Shown: positions 22,421-36,660, counted from the first letter of the stretch. The stretch is 64,000 nucleotides of DNA from Rutstroemia sp. NJR-2017a BVV2 (GCA_002946415.1 NJPS01000001.1:18982-82981), one strand, 5' to 3'. Notes: generated from the sequence alone by a model not told the origin. Numbers and translations: made by a program.

Positions 22421-23000
22421 ATTTCTCCCTTGTTCCTGTCAATACTGCAAACCCAATGTTGTTGAGTATCTGATTAGTAATCTGATTAGTTATTTTTTAA
22501 GTGTTCATCAAAATCGCTGTTTTCGTGGCGTACGACAACTAGGAATAATTCTGCGAACCATCCAAGAGACATTAGGATGTTGCGACAATGCTTAAAGCTA
22601 TACTGGAGAGTGAAGCAAAATTTGCTCTTAGGATGTGCTATAAGAGTTGCACGAAGGTATAGAATAATTGAGACGGTCTTTTGAGTGGAATGTCAGGCTA
22701 GTTGTTCAGCCAGTTCTGCTCCAACTTGCCAACATCACGCAGAAACAGACCGTTTCACTTAAGCTCCACCTGAGTAGTCTACTGCAGCACTAATCGATCG
22801 CAGATATCAACAATTTCCAATCTCGATCAATTCTGTTTGCATCAGCGCTAAGATTCACCCACTTCCGCCGGAACCCGAGGTTTCCATGAATCCGGCTGAC
22901 TAAGCAGGGACAGCCAAACACAACTCGAATATGCGGCTCAACATCTCTCCGGTCCAATACACTCACCGTTCTAGACACCAGCAATCATGATCACTCAAAC
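22421..23000. other. Stretch without a recognisable gene
   Basis: Only short open frames with no motif occur here. The left part may contain the eroded membrane anchor of the P450 relic. The right part belongs to the far upstream region of the ABC transporter gene. Confidence 0.35.
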
Positions 23001-23163
23001 AACCGGATACTTTAAAGTCCGACTACGCTACTCTCCTTCCATGAATCATGAATCATAGTCCTTCACCGCACCCTAATCTTGCATGGTCATTAGCTTTAAC
23101 CTAACCGGATTCCTTAAAAGTCCGACACTGATAGCTTGATTACTATACTATCATAGTCCTTCT
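23001..23163 (+). promoter_or_regulatory. Duplicated upstream element of the ABC transporter gene
   Basis: Two related units begin AACCGGATACTTTAAAGTCC (23,001) and AACCGGATTCCTTAAAAGTC (23,103), 102 bp apart. Each ends TCATAGTCCTTC. Each carries CCG twice in the same direction, 13-14 bp apart (CCGGAT...AGTCCGAC), which is the kind of half-site spacing seen for Zn2Cys6 regulators. They lie 240-400 bp before the transporter ATG. A regulatory role is inferred. Confidence 0.5.
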
Positions 23164-23403
23164 AGCTGCGTGAAATTTTGACTGCATTTAACGGTCATCA
23201 TCCAGAGATTGCAAAATAGCATGATTCGATATTTCATTGCTTTATTTCGCATCACTATCACTTGTACCACGCTTCTCATCATCCATTGCGTTGCACCGTC
23301 GCACGCGCAATTCAGTACACGTTCCCCCTAACTTGATCGAGTCCATTTACGAGCTATTGTGCTGCAATAAAACCATCTATAAGACCGAGCACAGGATTTG
23401 GAG

Positions 23404-26400
23404 ATGCTGGAACGGCCGTCTAGCTCTAGCACCGAGCATGCTGAAGGAGAGTCTGCAATCGAAGAAAGTTCTGGAGAGAAGAATTTCTGGCCTATTACCC
23501 ACGAGGTTCAAAAGCTGCTAGACCGCAATGAGGGCGGTGGCGAGAAGTCTAAGAAGCTGGGAGTTACCTGGTCAAATCTGACTGTGAAAGGTGTCAGCAA
23601 TGATGCCGTTTTCAATGAGAATATATTGTCACAGTTCAACCCCTTTGGAAAGAGAAACAAAGGCACTCCACTGAAGACTATCATCCAGGACTCGTCTGGA
23701 TGTGTGAAACCTGGAGGTACGTTATCGAATAACTAAACGGGATGATTGTATTTACTGACGACGCTTCCCAATGAGTAGAGATGCTCCTTGTCCTTGGAAA
23801 CCCTGGTGCAGGTTGTACCACCCTTCTCAACATTCTTTCGAACCGATGTCTTGGATATGCGAAAATTGATGGTGAAGTTTTATTTGGATCCATGTCAAGT
23901 GAAGAAGCAAAGAGTTACCGCGGTCAAATTGTGATGGTAAGAATCATCATTACACCTGTGTACTGGATCATTCGCTAATCGAAAGAAAAGAACGCCGAAG
24001 AAGAGGTCTTTTTTCCGACACTGTCAGTCGGTCACACACTCGATTTCGCTACTCGATTGAATGTTCCCTCTCAGCTGTCACCCGATAAAAACTCTCCTGA
24101 TGAGTATGCTCGAACGTACAAAGAATTTCTTCTCAAATCATTGGCTATGGAGCACACGCACGACACCAAAGTGGGCGATGCGTATATACGTGGTGTCTCC
24201 GGAGGCGAACGGAAACGCGTGTCAATCCTTGAGTGCCTTGCTACCCGCGGTAGTATTTTCTGCTGGGATAACTCCACACGTGGTCTTGACGCGAGTACAG
24301 CTTTAGATTGGGCCAAGGCCATGCGCGTCATGACTGATACCCTTGGCCTTACCACCATCGCGACACTGTACCAGGCGGGAAATGCTGTCTTCGAGCAATT
24401 CGACAAGGTGTTGGTCCTAGATGAAGGCAAGCAGATTTTCTATGGCCCTCGAGAAGACGCGGTCCCTTTTATGGAGGACCTCGGTTTCTTATGCGATCCC
24501 GCTGCAAATAAGGCCGACTTTCTGACCAGCGTTACTGTACCCAGTGCCCGTGCTATTGCTGAAGGTTACGAGAAAAGATTCCCACGCACTAACGACGAAA
24601 TTCTGGCATCATATCAACAGTCACCATTTCACGAAAGGTTGAGGGCTGAGCTTGACTACCCTCAAAGCGATGAGGCGAAGAGAAACACGACAGCCTTCAG
24701 AGAAATAGTGACCGGAGAAAAACACAAACTCCTTCCAAAGAACGCTACTGTCACGACAAGCTTCTACTCTCAAGTAAAGGCAGCCGTTGTCAGGCAGTAT
24801 CAGATCGTATGGGGTGATAAGGCAACGCTTATCGTAAAGCAAACGTCTACACTCATTCAAGCACTGGTAGCAGGATCGCTCTTCTATCAGGCTCCTGATC
24901 ATTCTGGTGGTCTTTTTCTGAAGGGTGGTGCACTATTCTTTGGTCTCCTTTACCCTGCCTTTATGGCTATGTCAGAAGTTACGGATTCATTCACTGGCCG
25001 ACCTATCCTTGCTAAACACCGATCATTCGGCTTGCACTACCCAGCTGCCTGGGTTGTTGCCCAAATTGCTGCTGATATTCCTGTAGCATTATTTCAGTGG
25101 TCACACTTTGGCATCATCATCTACTTTATGGTAGGCCTGAAGACTTCAGCATCTGCGTTCTTCACTTTCTGGATTATCATTTTTTCATCAGCTATGGCCA
25201 TGACAGCTCTCTACCGTATGATAGGAGCCGCCTTCCCAACCTTCGACGCCGCAACCAAAGTTTCTGGGCTGACTACATCCGCATTCTTCATCTACATGGG
25301 GTACATGATCGCAAAGCCAGCAATTAAAGACTGGTTTGTTTGGATATTTTGGATCAACCCGATGTCCTATGGCTATGAGGCTTTACTTGGGAACGAGTTT
25401 GAGGGTACTGAATTTCCTTGCGTTGGTCCAAACCTCATCCCCAGCGGCCCAGACTACAATCAAGGGTTGGGTGGGCAAGCCTGCGCAGGCGTCGGCGGTG
25501 CACAACGTGGCGCATCTATTATCAAAGGAGAGCAATACCTTGAATCACTATCCTTTAAGTCTAGTAACATTTGGCGCAACTTTGGTATCATCTGGGCATG
25601 GTGGATATTCTTTGTTGTCGTCACCATTGTTTTCACCTCAAATTGGAAAGAGATTGGAGAAGGCGGACGCGGCTTACTTATTCCAAGGGAGAAACAGCAG
25701 AAGTCAATGCAGACCCTGTCAAATGACGAAGAGTCGCAAGCTGCTAGAAATCCAAAGCCTGGATCCAACTTGACTGAGTCAAGTGAGCACTCCGTTGGGG
25801 GGCTGATTCGTAACACTTCGATCTTCACGTGGAAAAATTTGACATACACAGTTAAGACATCATCTGGTGACCTCAAATTACTTGATAACGTGGCTGGCTA
25901 TGTAAAACCAGGCATGCTAGGGGCACTCATGGGATCTTCTGGTGTAAGTATCATTTTACCTCGCTTGACTGGCTAAAAATTCGCTAATGCAACTCCACCT
26001 ACAGGCAGGTAAAACGACTCTACTTGACGTCTTAGCTCAACGCAAAACCGATGGTACGATACACGGATCCGTCTTGGTCGATGGTCGCCCTTTGCCGGTC
26101 TCATTTCAACGGTCTGCCGGCTACGTTGAACAAATGGATGTTCACGAATCGCTAGCAACCGTTCGCGAAGCCCTAGAATTTTCGGCGTTGCTACGTCAGT
26201 CGCGAGAAACACCACGACAAGAGAAACTTCGCTACGTTGACACAATCATCGACCTGCTTCAGCTCCAGGATATCCAGCATACACTTATCGGATCTCCAGG
26301 TGCTGGTCTTAGTGTAGAGCAACGAAAACGCCTGACTATAGGGATTGAATTAGTTGCGAAGCCCAGCATCTTGATTTTCCTCGATGAGCCTACGTCAGGA

Positions 26401-27900
26401 TTAGATGGTCAAGCTGCCTACAACACGGTGCGCTTTCTGCGGAAGCTTGCTGAAGTTGGCCAAGCTATCCTTGTTACTATTCACCAACCTTCTGCACAAC
26501 TGTTCTCGCAATTCGATACTCTCCTCTTGTTAGCTAAGGGGGGTAGAACAGTTTACTTTGGCGACATTGGCAATAAAGCAAGTACAGTGAAGGAATACTT
26601 TGAGAGCCACGGCGCTCCGTGCCCTCCGGACGCTAATCCCGCTGAGCATATGATCGAAGTTGTCTCTGGCAATCTATTCCGAAGCAAAGATTGGGCCCAG
26701 GTCTGGTCTGAATCTCCACAGTGCGAAACCTTATACCGAGAGATCGACGAATTTGTAGCTGATGCAGCCGCGAAGCCACCAGGTACTGTCGACGACGGAC
26801 ACGCATTTGCCTCGCCCATGTGGGAGCAGGTTAAACTCGTAACACAGCGTATGAACGTCTCGTTGTACCGCGACACGGAGTACGTCAATAACAAGGTTAT
26901 AATGCATATACTTCTTGCATTGTTAAATGGGTTTACCTTCTGGATGATTGGCGACAGTTTAGGAGACCTGAAGCTTCGACTTTTTACAATCTTCAGCTTC
27001 ATCTTCGTGGCACCGGGGACTATCTCCCAACTACAACCTCTATTTATCAATCGCCGCGATATCTACGAAACACGAGAAAAGAAGAGCAAAACATACCATT
27101 GGGTACCGTTCGTGACAGGTCTCATTGTATCAGAGCTTCCTTATCTGATTGTGTGCGCTGTCATGTACTTTGTTTGTTGGTACTTCACCGCTGGACTGCC
27201 TGGTGCAGCTCGGTACGCTGGTAGTACATTTTTCGTTGTGGTAAGTTGAACAGCTCTTAAATGAGATCGTTGTGTCTAAATTTGAAGGATTACAGTTTTT
27301 TTACGAGCTTCTATACACTGGAATTGGGCAAATGATCGCGGCTTACTCACCCAATGCGGTCTTTGCCTCGCTTATCAATCCTCTTTTCGTGACGACATTG
27401 GTCTCCTTCTGTGGTGTTCTAGTACCCTACAGCCAAATTGAACCGTTCTGGAAATACTGGTAGGTTCCTCCACATCACTTCCTGAGTTTATATGGATGAA
27501 CAATCTCTGACAAATGCGACATAGGCTGTATTACCTGGACCCTTTCAACTACCTCATGAGTTCGTTGCTTGTCTTCACTACGTGGAACACCGATGTTTCT
27601 TGCAGGACAAGCGAGCTCGCTATCTTTGATCCCGCTCCGAATCAAACGTGTGGTCAATACCTGGAGTCTTATCAGAAAAGCGCTGGTGTGGGTACGAACC
27701 TTCTCAACCCAGAAGCAACTACCGAGTGCCGTGTTTGTCAATACACTACCGGCGCTGATTTTCTTCGAACGCTCAACCTGAATGAGGAATATTATGGATG
27801 GAGGAACGCAGGTATTGTGGTACTCTTTTCAATTAGTAGCTATATACTAGTTTATCTTATGATGAAGCTTAGAACAAAAGCTACAAAGAGAGCATTATAA
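23404..27900 (+). CDS. Full-size PDR-type ABC transporter (ABCG)
   Basis: Exons 23404-23716, 23779-23936, 23991-25943, 26005-27240, 27296-27459 and 27525-27900 total 4,200 nt and encode 1,399 aa. The layout is (NBD-TMD)x2, as in fungal pleiotropic drug resistance pumps of the plasma membrane. NBD1: Walker [10 protein letters not shown] (111-119, Cys in place of the usual Lys), signature VSGGERKR (226-233), Walker B region WDNSTRGLD (249-257). These deviations are normal for this family. TMD1 follows from about residue 415. NBD2: Walker A GSSGAGKTT (805-813), signature LSVEQRKR (910-917), Walker [11 protein letters not shown] (933-942). TMD2 ends near the C-terminus after a Cys-containing extracellular loop. 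I chose ATG 23404, as the preceding in-frame codon is TTG. Introns are 54-64 nt; the second ends in AAG. It should export hydrophobic compounds using ATP; cargo cannot be predicted. Confidence 0.93.
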
Positions 27901-28060
27901 AGAAGTAATTCTAGTAAGCAAAAGGCAGGTTCAGATTTCGGGTGGGTTCATGTAAAATACAATATAACTATACCAAATTTGCTCTATTATTCCGCGATAA
28001 ATAACCGCTATTCGGTCGAGATCCGGCGCGCGGATTGATCGCTTCTTCTAAATAAGGAGA
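27901..28060 (+). other. 3' flank of the transporter gene, transition to AT-rich DNA
   Basis: Normal-composition sequence continues for about 160 bp past the stop codon, with the last CG-rich run (CCGGCGCGCGG) near 28,023. After about 28,060 the sequence becomes very AT-rich. Confidence 0.5.
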
Positions 28061-28899
28061 AAGAAGATTGCTATTCGTTCTAACTATAATCTCTATTTAT
28101 TCCAGTCTCTATAGTAGTTCTATATTATATTGTAAAGATATATCTTGATACTTTAATATCTCTATTTATAGTTATATCTTTTCTATATTGTGAAATATAT
28201 GATAAGATATATATATACCTCTTTTTAACTTAATATAGTTCACTCTATAGTATAAGGGACTGGTTCCTATCTAGATTAAGAAATATATCGACCTTTTATC
28301 TCTCTTTTGAAGATCTGAAGTTGTAGTACTAGAATTATCTTCTAGATCTCCTTCTATATATACTATTAGGATATATATACTCTTATTTCGATCTACTTAC
28401 AATAGTAATCTATATAGAGAACTTCTAATCTAAATATCGATTCTATTTATTCAAATAAGAAATTCTATTTATAAATAGAAAGATCCTATAAAAAGATAAA
28501 AAAGAAAAAGAGAGATCAAGGAAGTTTTTATTAATAAAGATAACTCAATAATTATTAAGATATATTATATTATAGAAAACTCTTCTCAAAAATAGAATAC
28601 TAGTATATCTCTAAACTGAATATAGAAATAAAGATTATATTATATCAACTTATATTACTAGGAAGATATCAATTAATCAGGATTAAGTTCCTAAAATAAG
28701 TAGTTGATTCTAAAAAGAAAATACTATATTTGAGATATTTTCTTATATAGAATACCTAAATTAGAAGAGATCCTTTTTAGATACTATTTATTTTGAGAGA
28801 TCTAAGTATTTAGAAAGTTATAGATTTTGGTTAATATAAAGAATATATACTATTCGGATATTATTAGGAATAAATTATATTTATATTTCAATTCTATAT

Positions 28900-30868
28900 A
28901 ACTTATTATATTGCTCTAATAGATTAGAAAGGATTTTTGGATTAGTTTATATTAAGTTAGAATTATTTTATTTATCTTTTTCCAATTTAATCTTTTCCTA
29001 AACAAATATTATTATAAGTTTTGATTAGTATAGAGATCAATCTGATAACTTAGATAATTTATTTATTTTATTACTTAAAATAGTTATTATATCTTCAAGC
29101 CTAAATACTATAAATAATATAACTAGATTCGAAGAAATATTTCTTTAGAGAGAAACTTTACTTCAAACCAAAACTATATTAGATATTCCACAAATATCTA
29201 CTAACTTAGATATAGTAGATATAGACTAGAAATATAATAAGAATAATATAATCTTTCTAGATCAACAAAATAAAGAAGCAACTAGGATTTATAAAAAGAG
29301 AAAATATAAAAACAAAGAAATCTCTAATACTAATTATAAGTTATTATTAGTAGATTCTAGTTCTAATAGAATATATTATCATTAATCTGATTCTAACTCT
29401 AGAATATATAAGATAGATCTAATTCAGTTAATAGATATCTTCAAGAAAGTAATCTTATATTAATCTATATTCTTTATTAGTACTATTAGTATTAAGATAT
29501 TTGATAATCGCAATATTATTTTATTCTTGGAAGAAATAAATAAAGTTAAAGAAGAATATTAACTTTTAGAAATCGAAATATATATTAGAATCTATTATTT
29601 CTTAGAAAAGGATATTATCAAATAAATTAAATTGATATCAGAATATAATTTGTTCTTTTATAACTATAATCAATTTAAATATACTTTATTGAAGAAATTC
29701 TATTAGATTGATAAATAGTAATAGATATTCAATTATAAATTCCTAAAGATCTATATTCAAATTAGAATTAAAAAGAACTATAATAAAGATAAATCGGATT
29801 TAGATATCTATCTATATAAATATAACTAAATAATAAAAATCCTTATTATAAAGAAGACTTTTTCCAATTATAATATAAACTAATATTTCTTTATAGATTT
29901 ACTTAAATAATTAGATAAACAAATAGTAACTAAATATAAAGTGGATTTAGATAAATTTAATTTAGTTTATTATAATAAACTCTTTTAATTTATATAGTTC
30001 AATATAGATATAGAGAGAACTATTATATTACTTTATAACTAGGATAAAAAGATAGAAAAAAAGATAATTAAGTTTATAAAGAATTATATAAAGAAGTTTC
30101 TTATATATCTACTTAGATTACCAAAATCCTCAAATATAGCTATTATAGAAGATCTTATATAAATATTCGAAAAACTATTAGTTAGAATATTTAATCTAGC
30201 TAAGAAGAAAAATATTAACTATTTCCTAAATAATTGTTTTAAATATTATTATATCGAAAATATTTCTAATTTCAACTAATATTATAATAAAGATATAATA
30301 GACTTCGAAATAAATATATTCTCTATATATACAAAATATTATTATTACTATAATTTATCTCTATATATCAAAAGCTATTTTCAAAGTAAGTATTTTAAAT
30401 TTAAAAAATATATCGAAAAAGGCTAATTATATTATAATATTATAGAAATATAGTTAATTAAATTAGCTAGTTAGAATAAGTTATAATAGATTATTTAGAT
30501 TAAGAATATCTTTTATTCGAAAATAGTAGAAATAAAGATTATAAATAGTAACTAAGAATAAATATAATTATAAAAAGATTAGTATATTTTAATATTAATA
30601 TCCTTTATAGATTTCAATAAACTAAAAAAAGTTAATAATATCAAAATCAATATTAGTAATTAATATAACAATAATAGTAATTATCTAAATACTAATAATA
30701 ACTATTTTATCTAAAACAAATATATATTCGCTACTATAGTATCTATTTATATTAGTTAATCAAATAATAGATAACTATAACAAAGTTATAATATAAAATA
30801 GATATCTACAAAGAATATTATTAAATTTAAGAAATAGATAATAATTTTAGAAAATCTTAATAGATATA
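28900..30868 (+). pseudogene. Retroelement gag-like remnant, truncated by element A1
   Basis: Reading through stop codons, one plus frame over about 29,690-30,430 gives a Lys/Asp-rich capsid-like peptide. It ends in a Tyr-rich cluster (KYYYYYNLS...YIKSY, about 30,340-30,400) with roughly the spacing of a CCHC zinc knuckle whose Cys and His codons mutated to Tyr. No pol follows, because A1 starts at 30,869. The assignment as gag is tentative. 28,060-28,900 shows nothing more specific. Confidence 0.35.
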
Positions 30869-31418
30869 TATTATAATATATCTAAATAAGAGTTTAAGGA
30901 TTTTAGGCTTAGAGAATAACTAACTATTATTTGATAAAGTCGAACTATTATATAAAGATTATATAATAAAGTAGAGTTTAGATATCTATATCTATAATAT
31001 AAAGATAGGAAAAAGATATTTATAATTATTAGTATATCTTTATAAGGAATAATATTATAGAAATAAAGTATCTAGAAATAGATAAATATTAAAGTAATTA
31101 ATAATACTTTTAGTAGAATCTTAAATAGAGATTATTTGATATCCTAATAATCTTAATAATCCTAGTATTACTAGAACTAGTAGAACTAATAAGATAATAG
31201 AAAACAAAGATCTATATAACTAGATAGTTTTCTTTAATATATAGAACTTTATATTTAATAATAATTACTATTTATTTATTTACTATTATAATTACAATCA
31301 ATTCTCTATATAACTATTATCAATAATAAATCTATAATAGTACTATTAATTATTATAATCTCTAGTACTCGAGATTCTAATTACTTTTATATAATTTAGA
31401 AGATAAATATTTATAATA
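30869..31418 (+). repeat. A1 5' LTR, 550 bp
   Basis: It starts TATTATAATATATC and ends ATTTATAATA. The terminal TG and CA appear as TA after RIP. It matches the right LTR (37,287-37,836) and, inverted, the LTRs of A2 and A3. Confidence 0.85.
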
Positions 31419-33819
31419 CTTTAAATACTTTTATTACTTTATATACCGAATTAATATAATTTCAAATAATATTATAATAGTTAGATCTATAAACTAATTA
31501 CTAGCTCTATTACCTATTATAAATATAACTATATCTTTACTAGATTATAATAGTAATATTACTATAACTTATAATAATACTAATAATAAGAAAAGTGATA
31601 ATAATAATAATAAACCAAAAAAGTTCAGATTTTAGAAAACTTTGAAGATTATATTAATAGATAAATATAATAGTAATAAAAGGAAATTGAAAACCTTTTT
31701 TTTATAATTAAGAATATATTTCAGATTCAATACTGATAAATTCGATATCTAAAATACTAAAAATCTCTAAATTATCTTTTATCTAAAAGATAAAATAACT
31801 AAATAAATTGAATTTTTTCTATTTAACTATTTCAAGAATAGTTATAATCTTGTTATAATAATAACAATTACTATAGTTATATTTATAAATTATAAAGAAT
31901 TTCGTAAAGAGATTAAATAAGTATTTAAAGATATCGATATTATAAGAACTATAGAATAATAACTTTTTAATTTATAATAAACTAGATTTATAATTAACTA
32001 TATAACAGAATTCCGAAAATATAGAAATCAAATTAACTAAGAAATAATAATATTACTTAGTTATTATATAAAAGAACTAAAGAGAAATATCAAATTTGAA
32101 CTATTTTAGAAAGATTTAATTGATAATATAAATAATCTAATTAAAGAAACTATTTATATTGATAATAGAGATTATAAATTTCAAAGAGAAATATATTTCA
32201 GTAGTATAAACTAATATTCTCAATAATATTAATAAAACAAGAAAAGATCAAAGTTTTCTAAAAAATAATATATTAGAGAAAAGATTTATAATAACTTTAT
32301 ATAACTAGATATAATAAGTTTAAAAAACAACTTTTCCTAAAATAAACAAAATTATTAATAAAAGTAGAAACTTTATTTTGAATATAGATTTCTAAAATAT
32401 CAAATAAAAGATTATCGAAAGAGATCTTAAAAAGTAAAAACTAAGTAAACTAATTAGAAAAAAAAGAAATAGTTTAAATCTATAATAGAATAAAATAGTA
32501 ACTAAACTATATCTAAATACTAATTAAGTATAATAAATAGTTATCAGATTATTCAGAAAACGAATTATATATAACTAATATAAATTACTTACTATAAAGA
32601 CTTTTATCTAATTTATAAAATAGATAAAAAGAGAATAAACTAGTATTTAAAAAAATCTAATAATAAGAAAACTATTATTCAAGATAAATCTTCAAAATAG
32701 GAAAAAATATAATTTCTAAAAAGAATTAGTTATTATAGAACTAGATTTTAGAAATAAAAGGAATTTATAGATTTACTAAATAATAATAGATTCTAGAATA
32801 ATATTCGAAATATCTGAGATCAACTAATTATAAATTATTACTACAAATTAGAACTTGAGATTAGCTTTACTAAGATATAATAAGAGATTTGAATCTATAA
32901 AGAATTTAGAGAATTCTAGTAATATAATTTACTAAATAACGAAGAGATTTAGGAAGTTATTTATTAATATAGTTATAAGAACTAATAAAATATATTATTA
33001 TAGAAATTAACTTAATTATAAAAAGTAATATTATAGATCTTCAGATATAAAATATCTACTAAATATATTGATATTCTTATTAGATAAATCTTCAGAATAA
33101 AGACCAAAACGAACTTAAATATAGTTTGGGAAAATATAATCAATATCTAGAAAAGATTCTTTAGTTTTATAAAAAATAGTAAACTTAAAATTATAAATCG
33201 AAACTAGAAAAGAATTAATTAGAAATAACTTACCGAAAATATAAATAAAAGACTAATTAGAGAACTTAAAGCTATTTTAGAATTAAGATAGATTCTTTAC
33301 AAAATATATATAAATAGATATTTACTTTAAGTAATAATAAACTTGGAAGTAATAGAAAATTTTATAATATTAGAAACTATAATATCAGCAAAATTATAAA
33401 CTCTCGAAAAACCAGTTCTATATAGATTTTACCTTGTTAATAAACAATTAGCTAAAAAAGATAAATTAGTTTAGTACGAAATATAAGAATTTGAGATATA
33501 GCTAAGATAATATTCTAAATAGATAAAAATAGATTTGATCTTATTAAAAGAATATCAACTAATTTTGGGAATATTATAACTAAAGAACTATAACCTATAT
33601 ATCAACTAAGTTGTAATAACTATATAGTATAATAAATATAAATATAAGATAAAGTTTATATAAAGTTTTGCAAGACTAATACTTAATCAGAAACTGAAAG
33701 TAATATATTCATCGAGATTAGATATCTTAGTTCAAGATTCTCTACTAAAAGATATACTAATATAGTACTAGAAATATATCGAGATTTTTAAGAAAAGGTT
33801 TTATAAGGATATCTTATCA

Positions 33820-36660
33820 AAGTACCAGTTTTAGAATTATAAAATAAAATTGGAAAAAGAAAAGAGATTATTATTTTTACCAATTATATTACTATTAGAA
33901 GAGAAACTTAGAATACTTCAAAAATATATTATAGAAAATTTAGTAAAAAAATTTATTAAGAAATTCTATTTATCTATAAATATACTAATCTTCTTTATAT
34001 CTAAACTCTATACTATAAAATTAAGATTAGTTATCGATTATCGAAAACTGAATATTATTATTATTAAAAACTAATATATATTATTATTAGTTAGTAAACT
34101 ACAAAATCGAATTAGGAAAACTAAATATTTTATTAAATTAAATCAATATATAGAATTCAATTTAATCCAAATCAAAGAAGAAAATAAATAAAAAATTGTA
34201 TTTTATATATAATATAGATATTACAAATACTAAGTTATATTCTTCGGGTTTACTAATATATTTATAATATATATATATTTAGTTAACAACTTATTAAGAA
34301 AATATTTTAATAACTACTATATAATATATTTAGATAATATTTTAATTTTTATCAAGATTCTTGAAGAATATATCAAAATTATATAAGAGATATTATAAGT
34401 TCTAATAGATATAGATATCTTATTTAAATTTTCGAAATACGAATTCTATATTACTAGAATCGAATTTTTAGAATATATTATTAAGATTTACAAATTCGAA
34501 ATAAATCTAGGAAAAGTAAAAGAAGTTTTGAAGTAGATATAGTTTACTATAGTTAAAGAAATATAATTATTCTTAAAATTTATAAACTTCTATAGATAAT
34601 TTATTAAGAATTATTCGAAAATTGCAATACTATTTATAAAACTAACTAAGAAGGATTATAAATATAAATAAAGTAGTATAATATAAAAGGTATTTGAGAT
34701 TCTTAAATAAATCTTTATATAGATATTAGTTTTTATTATCTTCGATCTAGAACTACTAATTACTATTAAGATAAATATATCGAATTATATATTAGATATA
34801 ATCCTTAATTAGTTAGATAAAGATAAGAAACTATAATCAATAATATATTATTTAAAAAAGCTTTAATTAGCTAAACTGAACTATAAAATTTATAATAAAG
34901 AGTTTCTAATAATTGTTAATATTTTCAGAAAATAGAAAGTTTATTTCAAAAAATCTAAATATATAATCTAGATTTATTTAGATTATAAGAATTTAATATA
35001 TTTTATAATAACTAAAGTTCTAAATAGATAATAGATATAATAAATAGAAATACTAATTATATATAATTTCAAAATACTATATATCAAAAGAAACGAAAAT
35101 ATTAGAAATAATATATTTAGTAGAAAACCGGAATATCTAGAAAATAAGATATATAAATTATATATTATATTTTACTAAGATAGAGATTTGTTAATATTCA
35201 ATTTAGTCTAATTAACTATAATAATATTACTTTGTAATAATTATTTAGAAAAGCAAATATAAAGATATTATAGAAATAATTCTATTATAAAATAAATACT
35301 AGAATAATTAGATAAAAGATTTATAATCAAAGATAGTATTATATATTTCTATAAGAAGATATATATTTCTTCGATCTTGGTCAAATAGTTTATTTAGGAA
35401 TAATATAAGTTACTAATTTATAAATATTAAAGAATTATAAAGATATTTATAAGAATTAAAGTAAACTTATATTTTTCACAAATAAAAAAGATAATTAAGA
35501 AAATTATCGGAAACTATAATATCTATATATAAAATAAAATCTTATAATATACTTTATATAGTTAGCTTAAAACTCCAGATATATCTTCTTAGTTATAGAA
35601 GTCTATTATATAGAACTTTATAATTAAATTACTATCTTCGAAGAACCTAATAATAGAAATAATATATAATTCTATTTTAGTTATAGTAGATCGACTAACC
35701 AAGTTTAGATATATAGTTCTATATAAAGAAAGTAATATAATTGAAAACTTAGTTTATATATTTTTATAAACAATAGTTAATATATATAATATACTAGAAG
35801 AAATTATTTTGGATCGAAATAAGTTCTTTATATCAAAGTTTTGACAAATATTTATAATATTATTTGAGATTAAAAGAAAGTTTTCAATAATATTCTATCT
35901 ATAAATAGATAGTTAAATAGAATAATTAAATCAAACTATAAAACAATATTTATATTATTATATAAATTATCAATAGAATAATTAAATAAAACTATTACTA
36001 TTGATATAATTTATATATAATATATCTAAAGTTGCAATAATAAATATATTACTAATATATATTAACTTTGGGTTTGAACCAAAGATATATAATATCTAAT
36101 TTCCGAATATAGTAAACTTAGATATTGGTATAATAAAGACAGAAAATTTAAAGAATTTATATAAATAACTATTATTTGATATCAAGTTTATTATATAACG
36201 AATAATATAATATTATAACTAGAAGTATAATATAAAACCAATATTTAAGAAAAAAGATAAAGTTTATCTCTTTAAATAAAATATTAATACAAAAAGATTA
36301 AATAATAAACTAGATTATAAGAAATTAGGATTCTTCAAAATCAGTAAAGTAGTTAAACTAATTAATTATTACTTAAAGTTACTACAAATAATAAATATAT
36401 ATTTAATATTTTATATTTTATTTCTTGAATTAGTACTATTAAGAATATCAAATATACCTTATACCGAAATTGAACTAGTTAATTCAAATACCAAATATAA
36501 AGTTAAAGAGATATTAGATCAAAAATATATTAAAGAAAAGTTTTATTACTTAATCAAATAAGAAAGATATTTATATTCGGAAAATATATAGAAACTAATT
36601 AAGAACTTAAACTATTTATAAGATTTGGAGAAATTCTATCTAAGGAATCTTTAACTTTCA
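33820..36660 (+). pseudogene. A1 pol remnant: reverse transcriptase, integrase, chromodomain
   Basis: Read through stops, 34,020-34,075 gives KLRLVIDYRKLNIIIIKN, matching the gypsy RT block LRxVVDYRxLNxxTIKN. Then comes FNLIQIKEEN (about 34,150), and YLDNILIF (about 34,327-34,350), where the catalytic YxDD has become YLDN. Integrase core follows at about 35,660-36,000: ILVIVDRLTKF, LDRNKFFISKF, YLQIDSQIEQLNQTI. At about 36,490-36,650 a chromodomain-like stretch reads KVKEILDQKYIKEKFYYLIK followed by SENI, placing the family among chromoviruses. All catalytic regions carry RIP stops or substitutions. Confidence 0.8.

Noticed and set aside
24061..27050. Long antisense and alternate-frame open frames across the ABC transporter
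   Set aside because: Shadows of a 4.2-kb coding sequence; the sense model has all ABC motifs in order and closes in frame.
33850..34074. Open frame of 74 codons in the AT-rich block
   Set aside because: It is the surviving open part of the A1 reverse transcriptase relic, not a gene.
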